64,000 bases of DNA from JBARKJ01 sp963698885 (GTDB lineage Bacteria > Nitrospirota > JACRHJ01), in assembly GCA_963698885.1 (NCBI GenBank), contig CAVOSJ010000003.1, positions 1-64,000 on the forward strand, written 5' to 3'. The translations under genes were made by a program, and so were the position numbers. Shown here one piece after another: positions 10,274-20,457 of this stretch (position 1 is the stretch's first letter; every line of letters starts with the position of its first letter). The notes below the pieces were generated by a model. That model searched no databases and was not told where the DNA came from. It worked only from the letters and a program-made list of their open reading frames with translations.

Positions 10274-10855
10274 CGGGGCTGGATATAATCATCGCGGGCG
10301 TCGGGGGGCAGGGGGTACTGCTATCCGGCAGGATTATTGCCGTCGCCGCCCTGGCCGCCGGTTACGACGTGAAGCAGAGCGAGGTCCACGGCATGGCGCA
10401 GCGCGGCGGGAGCGTCGTCTCGCACGTCCGGTTCGGGGAAAGGGTCTGCTCTCCCACCATTACCAGGGGCGAGTGCGGCCTTCTGATAGGTTTCGAGCCG
10501 GTGGAGGCGCTCCGGAACGTCCACTTCCTCCGTGAAGGCGGAAGCCTTGTCTGTAATACCCGGAAGATAAGCACCCTGACCGTATCAATCGGCACGGAAG
10601 AGTATCCGGCGGATGTGGAGCGGGAAATAAATTCACGCGTGACGGGCGAGGGGGGCGCGCTCCTGATAGACGGGACCTCCCTTGCGGTCCAGGCGGGCGA
10701 CTGCGCGGACTTTAAACCTTGTCCTGCTGGGGGCGGCGATGAAGACCCTGCCTTTTTCCCCCGAGCAGGTCGAGGCCGCGATCAAAAAAACCTTTACCGG
10801 TAATATGAGCAATCTTAATATAAAGGCATTCCGCCTGGGCCGCGCCGCCAGCTAA
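10270..10855 (+). CDS. iorB: Indolepyruvate ferredoxin oxidoreductase, beta subunit
   Basis: About 194 residues. The gamma-domain signature GVGGQGVLLSG near the N-terminus and SEVHGMAQRGGSV are typical of IorB, which partners IorA. It starts at TTG 10270, overlapping the iorA stop as TTGA. A single extra base near 10709 shifts the frame; with it removed the expected C-terminus (NLVLLGAAMKTLPFSPEQ and on to FRLGRAAS) is read to the TAA at 10853. As written, translation would instead run out of frame to 10803. The operon ends at a strong terminator. Confidence 0.9.
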
Positions 10856-10874
10856 TCCCCCCCACGGCAAGCTG

Positions 10875-10919
10875 GTTAAAAAAAGGAGGCCCCCCTGTGG
10901 AAGGCCTCCTTTTTTTAAC
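10875..10919. terminator. Bidirectional terminator between convergent iorB and the Fur-family gene
   Basis: A perfect 17-bp stem (10875-10891 with 10903-10919) has seven A on the left arm and seven T on the right, so it can stop transcription from both sides. Confidence 0.95.
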
Positions 10920-10937
10920 CGTCGCCCAGGAAACGTT

Positions 10938-11348
10938 TTAAGCCGCCACCTCGGCCTCGTCGGCGCAATCCGCGCATATGCCGTAGAAATCTGCGTGCCG
11001 CCCTTCAATCTTGAAGCCTTCCGTCATTTCCCGCGGCACTTCTAAATCAAAGTTCTTACGCACGTTTACAATTTTTTTGCACCGGGTGCAAAGCATGTGG
11101 TGGTGCGGTTCAGTTTCTGGATCGAAGTGCTTTCTCTCCCCGTCGATGTTCAGCTCCGTGACCCTGCCCATCTGCTTGAGGACTTCAAGCGTGTTGTAGA
11201 CCGTGGCCAGGGACACCATTGGATATTTCTCGAGTACTGCCGCGTAAATGTCCTCCGCCGAAGGGTGCGAACGGTTCCCTTCGAGGTAAGCCATTATGGC
11301 GGCGCGTTGGGGAGTCAGCTTGAAACCCCTTTCCCTTTGTGGCCCCAT
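10938..11348 (-). CDS. Fur/PerR-family metal-dependent repressor
   Basis: 136 residues. The winged-helix N-terminal half (KLTPQRAAIMAYL, VSLATVYNTLEVL) is typical of the Fur family. A PHHHMLCTRC segment and a C-terminal CADC pair provide the structural zinc site, as in PerR. I chose the ATG at 11348 because GAGG lies 6 nt upstream; an ATG at 11360 is also possible. It lies 58 bp downstream of uvrC on the same strand. The family senses peroxide or iron. The choice between PerR and Fur cannot be settled from sequence alone, but the CxxC pairs and short length favour PerR. Confidence 0.85.
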   Translation of the reverse strand: MGPQRERGFKLTPQRAAIMAYLEGNRSHPSAEDIYAAVLEKYPMVSLATVYNTLEVLKQMGRVTELNIDGERKHFDPETEPHHHMLCTRCKKIVNVRKNFDLEVPREMTEGFKIEGRHADFYGICADCADEAEVAA

Positions 11349-11360
11349 TCTGTACCTCAT

Positions 11361-11372
11361 ATTAACGTTAAT
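11361..11372. promoter_or_regulatory. 12-bp palindrome upstream of the Fur/PerR gene
   Basis: ATTAACGTTAAT is a perfect palindrome just ahead of the repressor's start in a very AT-rich stretch. It could be an autoregulatory operator, although it is shorter than a full PerR or Fur box. Confidence 0.35.
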
Positions 11373-11406
11373 CATATAATAGTGATGACATGTTAAATAA
11401 TATTTG

Positions 11407-13284
11407 TCAAATCGAATGGTTCGCCTGTTTGTACCGTTCCTTAAGTTTGTCGAAAATTTCACCCGCAACCTTCTTCGGCAGCCGGGGCACTTTTTCCAGG
11501 TCCTCGACCGCCGCCTCCCTGATAGCGCGGAAGCTCCCGAAATGCCGGAGCAGCTGGGTCTTCCTCTTTTTGCCGATACCTTCTATATCGTCCAGCGGGG
11601 ACTGAAGTCCTTTTTTATTGCGGAGTTTCCTGTGCTGGGTGATGGCGAACCGGTGCGATTCGTCCCGCACCGCCGCCAGCAGGTTCACCGCCGCCGACGT
11701 GGGGGAAAGCACTTTCGGCTCGGCTTCATAGGGCTTATAAACCCTTTCAAAAGCGTTCGCCTCGCGTATCCCGCCGCCGAATTTAAGCCCCTTCTCCTTC
11801 GCCTTCGCAAGCCCCACGATGTCGAGGTTGTCCACGTCCGCGCCGATATCCCGCAGCGCCTCCACGGCGGCTGAGAGCTGTCCTTTCCCGCCGTCCACCA
11901 TTATCAGGTCCGGCCATTCCTCGCCCTCCTCCATCAGCCGCTTGTACCGGCGGGTTACGACCTCCTCCATCATGGCGAAATCGTTGGCCTCCGGGACGGT
12001 CCTGATGTTGAAGTGGCGGTAGCCGGACTTGTTCGGCTGGCACAGCTCAAAGCTCACCATCGAGCCGCACGCGTCATGGCCTCCGGTATTGGATATATCG
12101 AACGCCTCTATGCGCTTCGGCATCTTTTTCAGCCGAAGCTCCGATTTCAGGGCCAGAAGCGTAAGCTCGCGCCCGGAGTCCGTCTTCAGGTTCTGACGGA
12201 GCGACTCGCCCGCGTTATCCAGCGCCATCTCCATCACCTGCCGTCCGGAGCCCCTCTGCGGAGAATAAAGGCTTACGTTTTTCCCGCGCATCTCCCGCAA
12301 AAAATCCTCTACCAGCCCCTGCTCCGGAAGTTCGTGCGAGATTAGCGCCTCCGGCGGGACCTCTTTGCCGCCGGAATAGAACTGGTTGATGAAATCGGTC
12401 AGGAGTTCACCCTCCGTCATCTCCAGCGCGTCCGCGAAATAGAAGTCCTTTCTGCCGACTATCTTGCCCCCCCGTACAAACAGCGCCTGGATGTCCGCCG
12501 CGGAGCCTTCCTTGGCCACGGCTATGATGTCCCTGTCCTCTAACCGGGGCGACGTTATGCGCTGGGACTGCGTGGCCTGCCGGAGCGCGTATATCCTGTC
12601 CCGGATATTCGCCGCCGCCTCGAAGTTCTGGGCCTCAGCGGTCTCCTTCATCCTGGCTTCCAGGTTACGGATAAGCTCTTTATCCTTGCCGGACAAAAAC
12701 ATCCGGACTTCCTCGACCATCTTCCAGTACTCTTCCTTCGTTATCATCTCGCCGCACGGGCCGGAGCAGCGTTTCATCCCGAACTGGAGGCAGGGGCGCT
12801 CAAGCTTCTGGCCGACGCCCTTCCGCGAGCACTTGCGCATGGTGAATATCCGGTTGATGAACTTCAGCGTCTCCCACATCGGGGCAGTCGGGACGAACGG
12901 ACCGAAATAAAGCGCTCCGTCCTTCTCGACCTTCCGCACCACGCAGAGAGTCGGGAATTCCTCGTTCACCGTCAGTTTCAGGTACGGGTAGTTCTTGTCG
13001 TCCCGGAGCACGACATTGTAGCGGGGCTTGTGCTTCTTTATGAGGTTGGATTCGAGGATGAAGGCTTCCATCTCCGAGGCCGTGACGATGGTCTCGAAAT
13101 CGGAAATCAGACCGGCCATCTGGGCCTTGCGCGGGTCCGGGTCCGGCGTGGACTGGAAGTACGAGCGCACCCGGTTGAGGAGCGACTTCGCCTTCCCGAC
13201 GTATATCACGCGGCCCCTGGCGTTCTTCATCAGGTAAACGCCGGGGCGGTCGGCGAGGTTTTTCAGTTTTTCGTCAAGTGTCAT
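11407..13284 (-). CDS. uvrC: UvrABC excinuclease subunit C
   Basis: 625 residues, the normal UvrC length. It shows the N-terminal GIY-YIG nuclease (GVYLM and VIYVGKAKSL), a UVR helical hairpin for UvrB contact (about 205-240), the central RNase H-like nuclease region (DISNTGGHDACGSMV, then MVDGGKGQL), and a C-terminal helix-hairpin-helix pair (IEGIGKKRKTQLL). UvrC makes both incisions around UvrAB-marked DNA damage. The gene starts 16 bp after truA and probably shares its transcript. Confidence 0.97.
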   Translation of the reverse strand: MTLDEKLKNLADRPGVYLMKNARGRVIYVGKAKSLLNRVRSYFQSTPDPDPRKAQMAGLISDFETIVTASEMEAFILESNLIKKHKPRYNVVLRDDKNYPYLKLTVNEEFPTLCVVRKVEKDGALYFGPFVPTAPMWETLKFINRIFTMRKCSRKGVGQKLERPCLQFGMKRCSGPCGEMITKEEYWKMVEEVRMFLSGKDKELIRNLEARMKETAEAQNFEAAANIRDRIYALRQATQSQRITSPRLEDRDIIAVAKEGSAADIQALFVRGGKIVGRKDFYFADALEMTEGELLTDFINQFYSGGKEVPPEALISHELPEQGLVEDFLREMRGKNVSLYSPQRGSGRQVMEMALDNAGESLRQNLKTDSGRELTLLALKSELRLKKMPKRIEAFDISNTGGHDACGSMVSFELCQPNKSGYRHFNIRTVPEANDFAMMEEVVTRRYKRLMEEGEEWPDLIMVDGGKGQLSAAVEALRDIGADVDNLDIVGLAKAKEKGLKFGGGIREANAFERVYKPYEAEPKVLSPTSAAVNLLAAVRDESHRFAITQHRKLRNKKGLQSPLDDIEGIGKKRKTQLLRHFGSFRAIREAAVEDLEKVPRLPKKVAGEIFDKLKERYKQANHSI

Positions 13285-13300
13285 AATAGTAAGTGAAAGT

Positions 13301-14035
13301 TTAATATTCCACGTTCACCAGATAAAGCCCCTGTCCCGGCGCGGTCGGGCCGGCCTTCGTGCGGTCCCGCGCTTCCAGCATCTCCTTCACGTCGGCGGGC
13401 GCGAACCGGCCTTTGCCCACCTCCACCAGGGTACCCACCACCGTCCGGACCATGTGCCGCAGGAACCCGCTCGCTTCGAGTGAAAAGAATACCCTGTTCC
13501 CGTCCAGTTGTATCTCCAGCAGGCGCAGCGTCCTGACGGGGTTCACGGCGTCGCAGTGGACCGCGCGGAAGGAAGTGAAATCGTGCTCGCCCAGCAGGTG
13601 CGCCGCGCCCTCTTTCATCGCCTCGATGTCCAGGGGCATCGGGACGTGCCACGAGTAGTTCCGCTTGAGCGGGGAGGGGATGTACCGGTTCAGCACGATA
13701 TATCCGTATTGTTTGCCCTTCGCGGAGTAACGCGCGCTGAATTCTTCCGGCTCCTCCGACGCCTCCAGCGCCCGCATCTCAACGGGTAGAAAATGGTTCA
13801 GCGCGCCCAGCCAGGCCTTTGCGTCCATTTCCGCGGCGGTCTTGAAATTCACCACCTGGCCCAGCGCGTGCACCCCGGCGTCCGTCCTGCCGGATGCGGT
13901 TACCCGTAGGTCTTCGCCGGAGATTTTTTTTACCGCCGCCTCCAACTCGCCCTGGAGGGTGCGCTGGTCGGGCTGAAACTGCCATCCGGCGAAGCCGGTG
14001 CCGTCGTACTCAAGGATCAGTTTGATATTTTTCAT
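13301..14035 (-). CDS. truA: tRNA pseudouridine(38-40) synthase
   Basis: 244 residues, typical length. The catalytic aspartate is in GRTDAGVHA, and LEYDGTGFAGWQ at the N-terminus and GFLRHMVRT in the second half are family landmarks. TruA isomerises uridines 38-40 in the tRNA anticodon stem. It is the first gene of a truA-uvrC-fur run on the minus strand. Confidence 0.97.
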   Translation of the reverse strand: MKNIKLILEYDGTGFAGWQFQPDQRTLQGELEAAVKKISGEDLRVTASGRTDAGVHALGQVVNFKTAAEMDAKAWLGALNHFLPVEMRALEASEEPEEFSARYSAKGKQYGYIVLNRYIPSPLKRNYSWHVPMPLDIEAMKEGAAHLLGEHDFTSFRAVHCDAVNPVRTLRLLEIQLDGNRVFFSLEASGFLRHMVRTVVGTLVEVGKGRFAPADVKEMLEARDRTKAGPTAPGQGLYLVNVEY

Positions 14036-14094
14036 GACTTTATTTTACAACAAAGGCGGGTATTTATTCAATGGTAAGGACGGGATCGACTTAT

Positions 14095-16097
14095 TTAGGC
14101 GCCTGGTACTGACGCCATGCGGGAACTGCCCAGATATTCTTTTATGCCGTCGAATATCGCCTGGGCTACCTCCTCGCGGTACTGCGGGTCGGCCAGGTGC
14201 GACTCTTCCTCCGGGTTGGTTATGAAGCCGACTTCGGTCAGGATGCTCGGCATGCTCGCGCCGTAGAGCACCAGGAACGGCCCCTGTTTGACTCCCTTGT
14301 TGGTTACCTTGTCCTTATGGAGGTCGGTTACAAGGCTCGCCTGCACGGCGTGGGCAAGCCTCAGGGACTCGTCCCGCTTGCTGTCCAGGATGAGGTCTTT
14401 CAGGATTACGTCCAGGGAACCCATATTCCTGACCGGGGTAAAGTTCTCCCGGGCCGCGACCTCCATTATGTTCCTGTCCTTCGTGAGGTTCAGCAGATAT
14501 GTCTCGATGCCGTGCGCGGACGGGCTTTTGCTGGCGTTTGCGTGTATGGAAATAAAGAGGTCGGCGTCATTCTGCACCGCGATTCCGGGCCGGGCGTCCA
14601 GGTCGATGAATACGTCCTTGTTCCGGGTCATCACGACCTTGCAGGCGTAGTTCTTTTTGATGATGTCCCTGAGCTTAAGCCCGATATCCAGCACCACGTC
14701 CTTCTCATAGAGGCCCTTGAAGCCGATAGCCCCGGTGTCCTTGCCGCCGTGGCCGGGGTCTATGACTATCGTGCCGATGCACATTCTGGGCGCGGGCGCG
14801 GGGACCTCCCTTTGCGTGACTGGCACGGTGGCCGGCACGATGGTCGAGGCGGAGCCGAGTCTGGGGGTGTCTTTGGGGTAGGGAGCGGCCTCCAATGCAC
14901 TTTCTTCGTCAACCGGCCCGGTTTTGCCGGTCTCGGCGGGAGTCTGCGGTGCGGTCTCGACGGGGGTCGGATTAAGTGTGGGAGTGACTTCCGGCACGGC
15001 TGCTCTAGCCTCTCCCTCGAGCGGCGGGGCCGTACCCAGGTCGTTCACCGGCCGGAGGGTTATCACCCTCCCGCCCTTCCCACGCCGATAGCGCGGCGCC
15101 GACCGACTCGCTTGTATGGCCCTGATCTGCCGCTCCTGGCCGGTCACGTCTATTATCAGCCTCGTCGGGTGCTCCAGCATCAGCGTCCTGGACGATGCGA
15201 TGCTGGCCACGTCGAGCACCACCCGCACGGTATCCGCATCGAACTGGCTTGCACGGATTTGCCGGAGGATGCCGTCGTTTACGTCGATAAAGCCTCCCTT
15301 GCAGTCTTTCGGTATCTTTGCGTTCTTCAGGTCGAAGAACAGGCGGTCAGGGTTTCGAAGCTTCCTTGACGAATACTGGACCGCGCCCTGCATATCTATG
15401 ACGACCCTTGTGTATCCCGTATTCGACCAGTGGCGTATCTCGTTAATCCGGACAGGCCCCTTTGAAATATCCGCATCTTTCTGAACGGCGGCATCCGGGA
15501 CATTATCTGCCGGGGCAGGATTAAGCCCGGCTCCCTTTGTCCCTTCCTCCGCGGCGGGTGTGGGCAGGAGAGGCAGGGGCGAAGTCCAGGGCCGGGGCCG
15601 GGGTGGGGGCAGGGGCGGGGGCCGTAGCCGCAACCGTTGTTTTATCTGCCTTGTTACCTTCCCCACTCCGCGCAGAGGTCAGGGGGGGCAATTCCCAGCG
15701 CCTTCAGCCGTTTCGACGCCTTAGCCGCTTCCGGCGAACCCGGATAATCCTGTATGCATTCGGAATATGCCTTCGACGCCTGGTCCAAGTCCGCCTGCAC
15801 GCGGGAGACCTTGTACAGGCCTTCGCGCGCCTCCGCCCCGGAATAGCTCGCGAGACGGGCAGGACTTCCGCCGGGCGAGGACGAGGCAACCGCGTCGAAG
15901 CGGGCGATACATTCCTCCCATGACGTCCGGAGCCTGCGCTTCCTTTTGTCCTTCAGGAGCCGCTTGTACCGGGACTCCGCCTTCGCGTATGCCGTCTGCG
16001 GGTTCTGCTTCGCAAATGCCTGATTTTGGGATAATACCGAGCAGATAAAAAAAGAGGTGAGTATGAATACAAAAAATGAAAGCTTTTTGGCGCGCAT
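14095..16097 (-). CDS. N-acetylmuramoyl-L-alanine amidase with TPR and AMIN domains
   Basis: A secreted or periplasmic amidase that cleaves septal peptidoglycan. The start at 16097 gives a signal peptide ending ...QAFA. TPR-like helices follow, then a Pro/Ala-rich linker, an AMIN domain (RVVIDMQGAV, LFFDLKNAKIPKD), and the Amidase_3 zinc domain (IDPGHGGKDTGAIG, FISIHAN, catalytic Glu in LTEVGF). As sequenced the frame slips twice (near 15680 in a run of seven G, and near 15565), splitting it into a 147-residue piece and a 523-residue piece. Joining them gives about 666 residues, a layout familiar from deltaproteobacterial AmiC proteins. The breaks look like homopolymer errors. Confidence 0.85.
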
Positions 16098-16274
16098 TAC
16101 TGCTCTCCGGATGTGTTGCTGATAAGCGCCTCATTCTAACCTTTCGGAGTGTCTTAAGTCAATGCGAAAAAACGGGGGCGGACAAGATGGGGGAAGGGGG
16201 AGCTATTAAAAGGTGGAAGCCTGTCAACAGGCGTGGTATTATAATTGTAATTTTTTCAATTGGAGGCGCGTAAC

Positions 16275-17624
16275 TTGGGTATTCCGACAGTAGCTATCGT
16301 GGGCAGGCCGAACGTGGGCAAGTCCACCTTGTTTAACAGGATATTAAAGAAGAAACTTGCGGTGGTCGAAGACGTCCCCGGCGTGACCAGGGACAGGAAC
16401 TATGCCGCCGCCGTATATGAAGGCAGGAGCTTTACCATCATCGACACCGGCGGTTTCGAGCCGGTATCCGAGGACAACGTGCTTTCCCAGATGAGGGAGC
16501 AGACCGAGCTTGCGGTGCAGGAGGCGGACCTTATCATCTTCATCGCGGACGCCCGCGAGGGCCTTTCGATTTCCGACCTGAAGGTGGCCGAGGTCCTCCG
16601 GAAGTCCGGGAAGCCGGTGCTTTACTGCGTGAACAAGGTGGACGGGCCGAAGCTGGAAGAGGAAGTCTACGATTTCTACAGGCTCGGCGCGGAAGAGCTT
16701 TACTCGGTTTCCGCCCTGCACGGGCCGGGCTTTGTGGAGCTGATGGACCGGATGCTGGAGATGCTGCCCCCGGAGACGGAGGTTAGCGAAGCGGAGGAAA
16801 TCTCAGCCAATATCGCCATCATCGGAAGGCCGAACGTCGGGAAATCGACCTTACTGAACGCCCTTACCGGGTCGAAGAGGGCCGTCACGGACAACGTCCC
16901 CGGCACCACCGTGGACCCGGTGGACATCGAAGTGAAATACTACGGCAAGACTTATAACTTAGTGGATACCGCGGGTATCAGGAGCAGGGGGAAGATCGCC
17001 ACCGGGATAGAGAAATACAGCGTTATCCGGGCACTGAAGGCCGTGGAGCGGTGCGATGCGGCTTTCCTCCTTATAGACGCCTCCGAGGGCGTGACCGAAC
17101 AGGACAAGAAAATCGGCGGCATCGCGCACGAAGAGGGCAAGGGCATAATAATTGTGCTGAATAAGTGGGACCTTGTCGGAAAAGAAGAAAAAAACTTCGA
17201 CGATTACGCGAAAAAAGTACGTGAAGAGATGAAGTACCTGGACTACTCTCCGGTGGTCGCGATATCTGCGCTGACGAAACAGAGGATAGGGAAGCTCTAC
17301 GAGCTGGTGGACGAGGTGGTGGAGGAAGGCAAAATAAGGGTATCCACGCCTCAACTGAACAACATACTGGATTCGGCTGTGAATGCGCACCCGCCGGGGA
17401 TGTACAAGGGCCGCCGGGTAAAGTTTTATTTCGGGACGCAGGTCGGGGTATCGCCGCCGACGTTTATCTTTTTCGTTAACAGGCCGGAGGGCGTACATTT
17501 CTCCTATCTCCGTTACCTGGAGAACAGGCTGCGGGAAAAGTACCCTTTCAAGGGGAACCCGGTCCGGATTTTCCTGAAGAAGCGCAAAAGGGAAGAAGAG
17601 AGTGAAAGGACGCCGGAGCGTTGA
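16275..17624 (+). CDS. der: Ribosome-assembly GTPase Der (EngA)
   Basis: About 449 residues. Two tandem GTPase domains each show a P-loop (GRPNVGKST at about 10 and 180) and an NKxD motif (NKVD, NKWD), followed by the KH-like C-terminal domain, as expected for Der, which is needed for 50S maturation. I chose TTG 16275, with TGGAGG 8 nt upstream, over an in-frame TTG at 16260. The stop overlaps the next gene by TTGA. Confidence 0.96.
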   Translation: MGIPTVAIVGRPNVGKSTLFNRILKKKLAVVEDVPGVTRDRNYAAAVYEGRSFTIIDTGGFEPVSEDNVLSQMREQTELAVQEADLIIFIADAREGLSISDLKVAEVLRKSGKPVLYCVNKVDGPKLEEEVYDFYRLGAEELYSVSALHGPGFVELMDRMLEMLPPETEVSEAEEISANIAIIGRPNVGKSTLLNALTGSKRAVTDNVPGTTVDPVDIEVKYYGKTYNLVDTAGIRSRGKIATGIEKYSVIRALKAVERCDAAFLLIDASEGVTEQDKKIGGIAHEEGKGIIIVLNKWDLVGKEEKNFDDYAKKVREEMKYLDYSPVVAISALTKQRIGKLYELVDEVVEEGKIRVSTPQLNNILDSAVNAHPPGMYKGRRVKFYFGTQVGVSPPTFIFFVNRPEGVHFSYLRYLENRLREKYPFKGNPVRIFLKKRKREEESERTPER

Positions 17625-18439
17625 AGACGGTCCTTGCCGCGTGCAGGCGGTTCTTAAAGGACGGCGGCATATACCTGTCCGCGGCCATCTCCTTCTACGC
17701 GATCCTCTCGTTCGCCCCGCTCATATTTTTTCTGATACGCGTCTTTGCCCTGGTGCTGGGCAAGCACGTGGATATGCGCGAGGCGGTGCTCGAGTTCGTG
17801 CGCAGCGCATACCCCGCCATCAGCCCTGATTTCAGCGAACGGATAAGCGAGATATCCGCCGGGCCAGGCGCGGGATGGTTAAGCTTCATAATTTTCCTCT
17901 GGGTCGGAAGCCTGGTCTTCAGTTCGCTCGACTATTCCATAAACCGGGTCTTCAGGTCGCATCACAGGCGCCAGTTCTTCAGGTCCAGGCTGACCGCGTT
18001 CGCGCTGGTAATCCTTTCCGGCATCCTTTTCACGGTGTCGTTCTGGCTGACTTACATCCCGACGTTCATCAGGAAGCATTACGCTTTTTTCGGCTCGTCC
18101 AGGGCGATACCCTTCCTCACGGCGAGCATCCTTGTAAAGGCCGTCCCGGTGTTGCTCACCTGTCTGTCGTTCATGCTCCTGTACCGGCTCCTCCCAAGGA
18201 AGAAGATAGGCTTAAAAGACGCGGCGATCGGCGGGGTAGCCGCTGGACTGCTCTGGGAGGCGGCGAAGTTATTCTTCACCTGGTACGTGGGCAGGATTGA
18301 GTCGTTAAGCCTCTACGGCTCGTTCACTACGCTGATATTCTTCATGTTATGGATATATTACTCGGCGACGATATTCCTCCTGGTGGCCGAGTTCCTGTAC
18401 GCCCGGACTCACGGAATGGGCTTGAAAAAGATATCGTAA
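17621..18439 (+). CDS. YihY/BrkB-family inner membrane protein
   Basis: 272 residues with about six hydrophobic segments. The pattern of the YihY/BrkB family is visible (SAAISFYAILSFAPL, then FGSSRAIPF and LYGSFTTLIFFMLWIYYSA). The family was once called ribonuclease BN, but that activity is not supported. Its real role is unclear (envelope or efflux functions have been proposed). The TTG start overlaps der's stop, so it is co-translated. Confidence 0.88.
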   Translation: MKTVLAACRRFLKDGGIYLSAAISFYAILSFAPLIFFLIRVFALVLGKHVDMREAVLEFVRSAYPAISPDFSERISEISAGPGAGWLSFIIFLWVGSLVFSSLDYSINRVFRSHHRRQFFRSRLTAFALVILSGILFTVSFWLTYIPTFIRKHYAFFGSSRAIPFLTASILVKAVPVLLTCLSFMLLYRLLPRKKIGLKDAAIGGVAAGLLWEAAKLFFTWYVGRIESLSLYGSFTTLIFFMLWIYYSATIFLLVAEFLYARTHGMGLKKIS

Positions 18440-18517
18440 AAATATAAAATCACCCGTGTTCGCGAGAGGGAAGAGCGTTCCCGGAGAAAAATTATCGTTG
18501 AACGTAAAATAGAAATA

Positions 18518-18546
18518 TTGCCAGTAAGAGCATAATTGTGAATAAT
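18518..18546 (+). promoter_or_regulatory. Putative promoter of the MglA-like GTPase
   Basis: TTGCCA (18518-18523) and AATAAT (18541-18546) are 17 bp apart in AT-rich intergenic DNA. An imperfect hairpin (TTCGG...CCGAA, about 18551-18576) then lies in the leader ahead of the CCGGAGG ribosome site. Confidence 0.4.
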
Positions 18547-18598
18547 AATTTTTCGGAGGGAATGCTCCTCCCGAAGATATAGTACCCCGGAGGCTGAG

Positions 18599-19995
18599 AT
18601 GGTCCTGATAAATTACGCCACCAAGGAAATTGTCGCCAAGGTCGTATATTACGGCCCCGGACTGTGCGGCAAGACCACGAACCTCCAGCACATATACACG
18701 AAGCTGAACCCGAAGAAGCGCGGCAAGATGATCTCGATTGCCACACAGGCGGACAGGACGCTCTTCTTCGATTTCCTGCCGGTGGAACTCGGCGTGGTGC
18801 AGGGCTTCAGGGTGCGTTTCCAGCTATATACCGTGCCGGGCCAGGTATTTTACGGCGCCACCAGAAGACTGGTGCTGAAAGGCGCGGACGCGGTCGTCTT
18901 TGTCGCCGATTCCCAGGCGGACGTGCTGTCGAAGAACGTGGAGAGCCTGGAAGACCTGAAACAGAACCTCATGGAGAACGGCCTGGACCCCCAGACTATC
19001 CCCCTCGTATTCCAGTACAACAAGCGGGACCTCCCGAACGTAATGGACGCGGCGCTCCTGGACGGCAAGGTGAACTTCAGGCAGGCGCCGAGCTTCGAGG
19101 CCTCCGCGATAACCGGCATGGGGGTGATGGAGACCATCAAGGGAGTTATAACGCTCCTGATAAAGGACCTGAAGCGGAAGCACTCTTTGATGGACTCGGG
19201 CATAAAAGAACTTCCCGTGGATATGTTCGAGCCGAAGCGGGACGACGGCCTCCCGGCAGCCGATTTGAAGCTGGAACTGGAAATGGGCTCCGGCATCCGG
19301 GATGAGGAGCCGAAGGAAGCCGGGGAAGAGAAGGGCCCGGAATCCATACTGGACCAGGTGGAGACGATAACGCTCGCGGATACCCTGCAGGCGGAGGTTT
19401 TTTTCGATTCCGTCCGGGAGGGGCGGGAGGCGGAAGAGGCAAAGGAGAAAGCGCAGACAGCCGGCATCGAGCTGTCCCACGCCTCCGGCGACTTTGAGGT
19501 AGAGCACGACATGGACGATAGCCGCGAGCTTACTCCTGAAGAGATTTCGGACACGTCGGACGCGGGCTACCTGGGCATGGATATGACTGCGCCCGAGATG
19601 ATGGAGCCGGAAGGCATAGTGGCCGCCCCGATATTCGATAAGCCGGTGCGTGAGCCTGCCCGCGAGCCTGTCCCGGAACCAGTTCGTGAGCCGGTGCGTG
19701 AGCCTCGGAGCCTGTGCCGGAGACTGTGCGGGAGACTGTGCGGGAAAATTTGCCTGCGCAGGGGACAAATGTCCCTGCGTTTGATATAATCCCAATAATC
19801 GAACGTATGGCGAAGCTGGAGGAATCAGTCGCGGAAGTAAAAAATCTTTTAGAAGGGCGCGACCAGCTTATGCTCTCCGTGCTGGAAGCGATGCGCGACC
19901 TGAAGAAAAACTTTCTGGACTCAAACGAGAAAATAGAGGACGCGCTTAGGGACCTGACGGACAAAGCGCAGCCAAGGAAAAAGAAATGGTTTTAA
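18599..19995 (+). CDS. mglA: MglA-like small GTPase with long acidic and coiled-coil tail
   Basis: The first 195 residues are an MglA-type Ras-like GTPase: P-loop GPGLCGKTT, switch region ending VPGQVFYG, and guanine-specificity NKRDLP. MglA sets cell polarity and drives gliding or pilus positioning with its activator MglB (no roadblock gene is adjacent here). A tail of about 270 residues follows, with acidic segments, a run of EPVREP-type repeats (about 19640-19745) and a terminal coiled coil ending RKKKWF. One base appears to be missing near 19705 inside the repeats; joined, the protein has about 465 residues. MglA itself is normally about 195 residues, so the tail is unusual. Confidence 0.85.
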
Positions 19996-20011
19996 TAAAA
20001 GGAGCGGCGGC

Positions 20012-20218
20012 ATGATGGAACCGGTAATGTGCCCCTTCTGCGGCGGCGGCGAACTTCTGGAAGAAGAAGAGTCGGAGATGGAGACCGAGGACGAGTACTG
20101 GGTGATTTATCACTGGCGTTGCCCGGACTGCGGAGAGGTGTTTGAGAAAATAGTCGCGCGGCCTCTCTCGGAGTCTTTCGAGGAACTGGAAGACGACGAG
20201 GGGCCGTTGTGGAGTTGA
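20012..20218 (+). CDS. Small zinc-ribbon protein
   Basis: 68 residues, strongly acidic, with two CxxC pairs (CPFC at the N-terminus and CPDC in the middle) expected to bind one zinc. AAAGGAGCGG precedes the double ATG. It lies 16 bp after the MglA-like gene and is probably co-transcribed. Function unknown; similar ribbons act as protein- or nucleic-acid-binding accessories. Confidence 0.7.
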   Translation: MMEPVMCPFCGGGELLEEEESEMETEDEYWVIYHWRCPDCGEVFEKIVARPLSESFEELEDDEGPLWS

Positions 20219-20353
20219 AGCTTTCCTGATAAGCGGGACGCTGATAATGTCGAGAAATTTGAATATTGCCTTAAAAAAGCGACCGATATCTAATCCCTTT
20301 GTATTATATACCTATAAAATAGTCGTTAATTTCAAATAATTATTCTTTTTCAG

Positions 20354-20382
20354 TTGACACTGTGGCGGTTTTGGAATATCAT
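20354..20382 (+). promoter_or_regulatory. sigma70 promoter of the nuo operon
   Basis: A perfect TTGACA (20354-20359) and TATCAT (20377-20382) with a 17-bp spacer lie about 75 bp upstream of nuoA in an AT-rich gap. It is the only good promoter seen before the 14-gene operon. Confidence 0.75.
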
Positions 20383-20457
20383 TCGCGGCGGTTAGGTTAA
20401 TCCTGTAATTGCTTCATAAATAATCAAGTTAAAACGAGTGCTTAGGGGGGTTGTGCA

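Noticed and set aside
17621..18439. Ribonuclease BN
   Set aside because: The YihY/BrkB family was misassigned; tRNA 3' processing activity belongs to the unrelated ElaC/RNase Z family.
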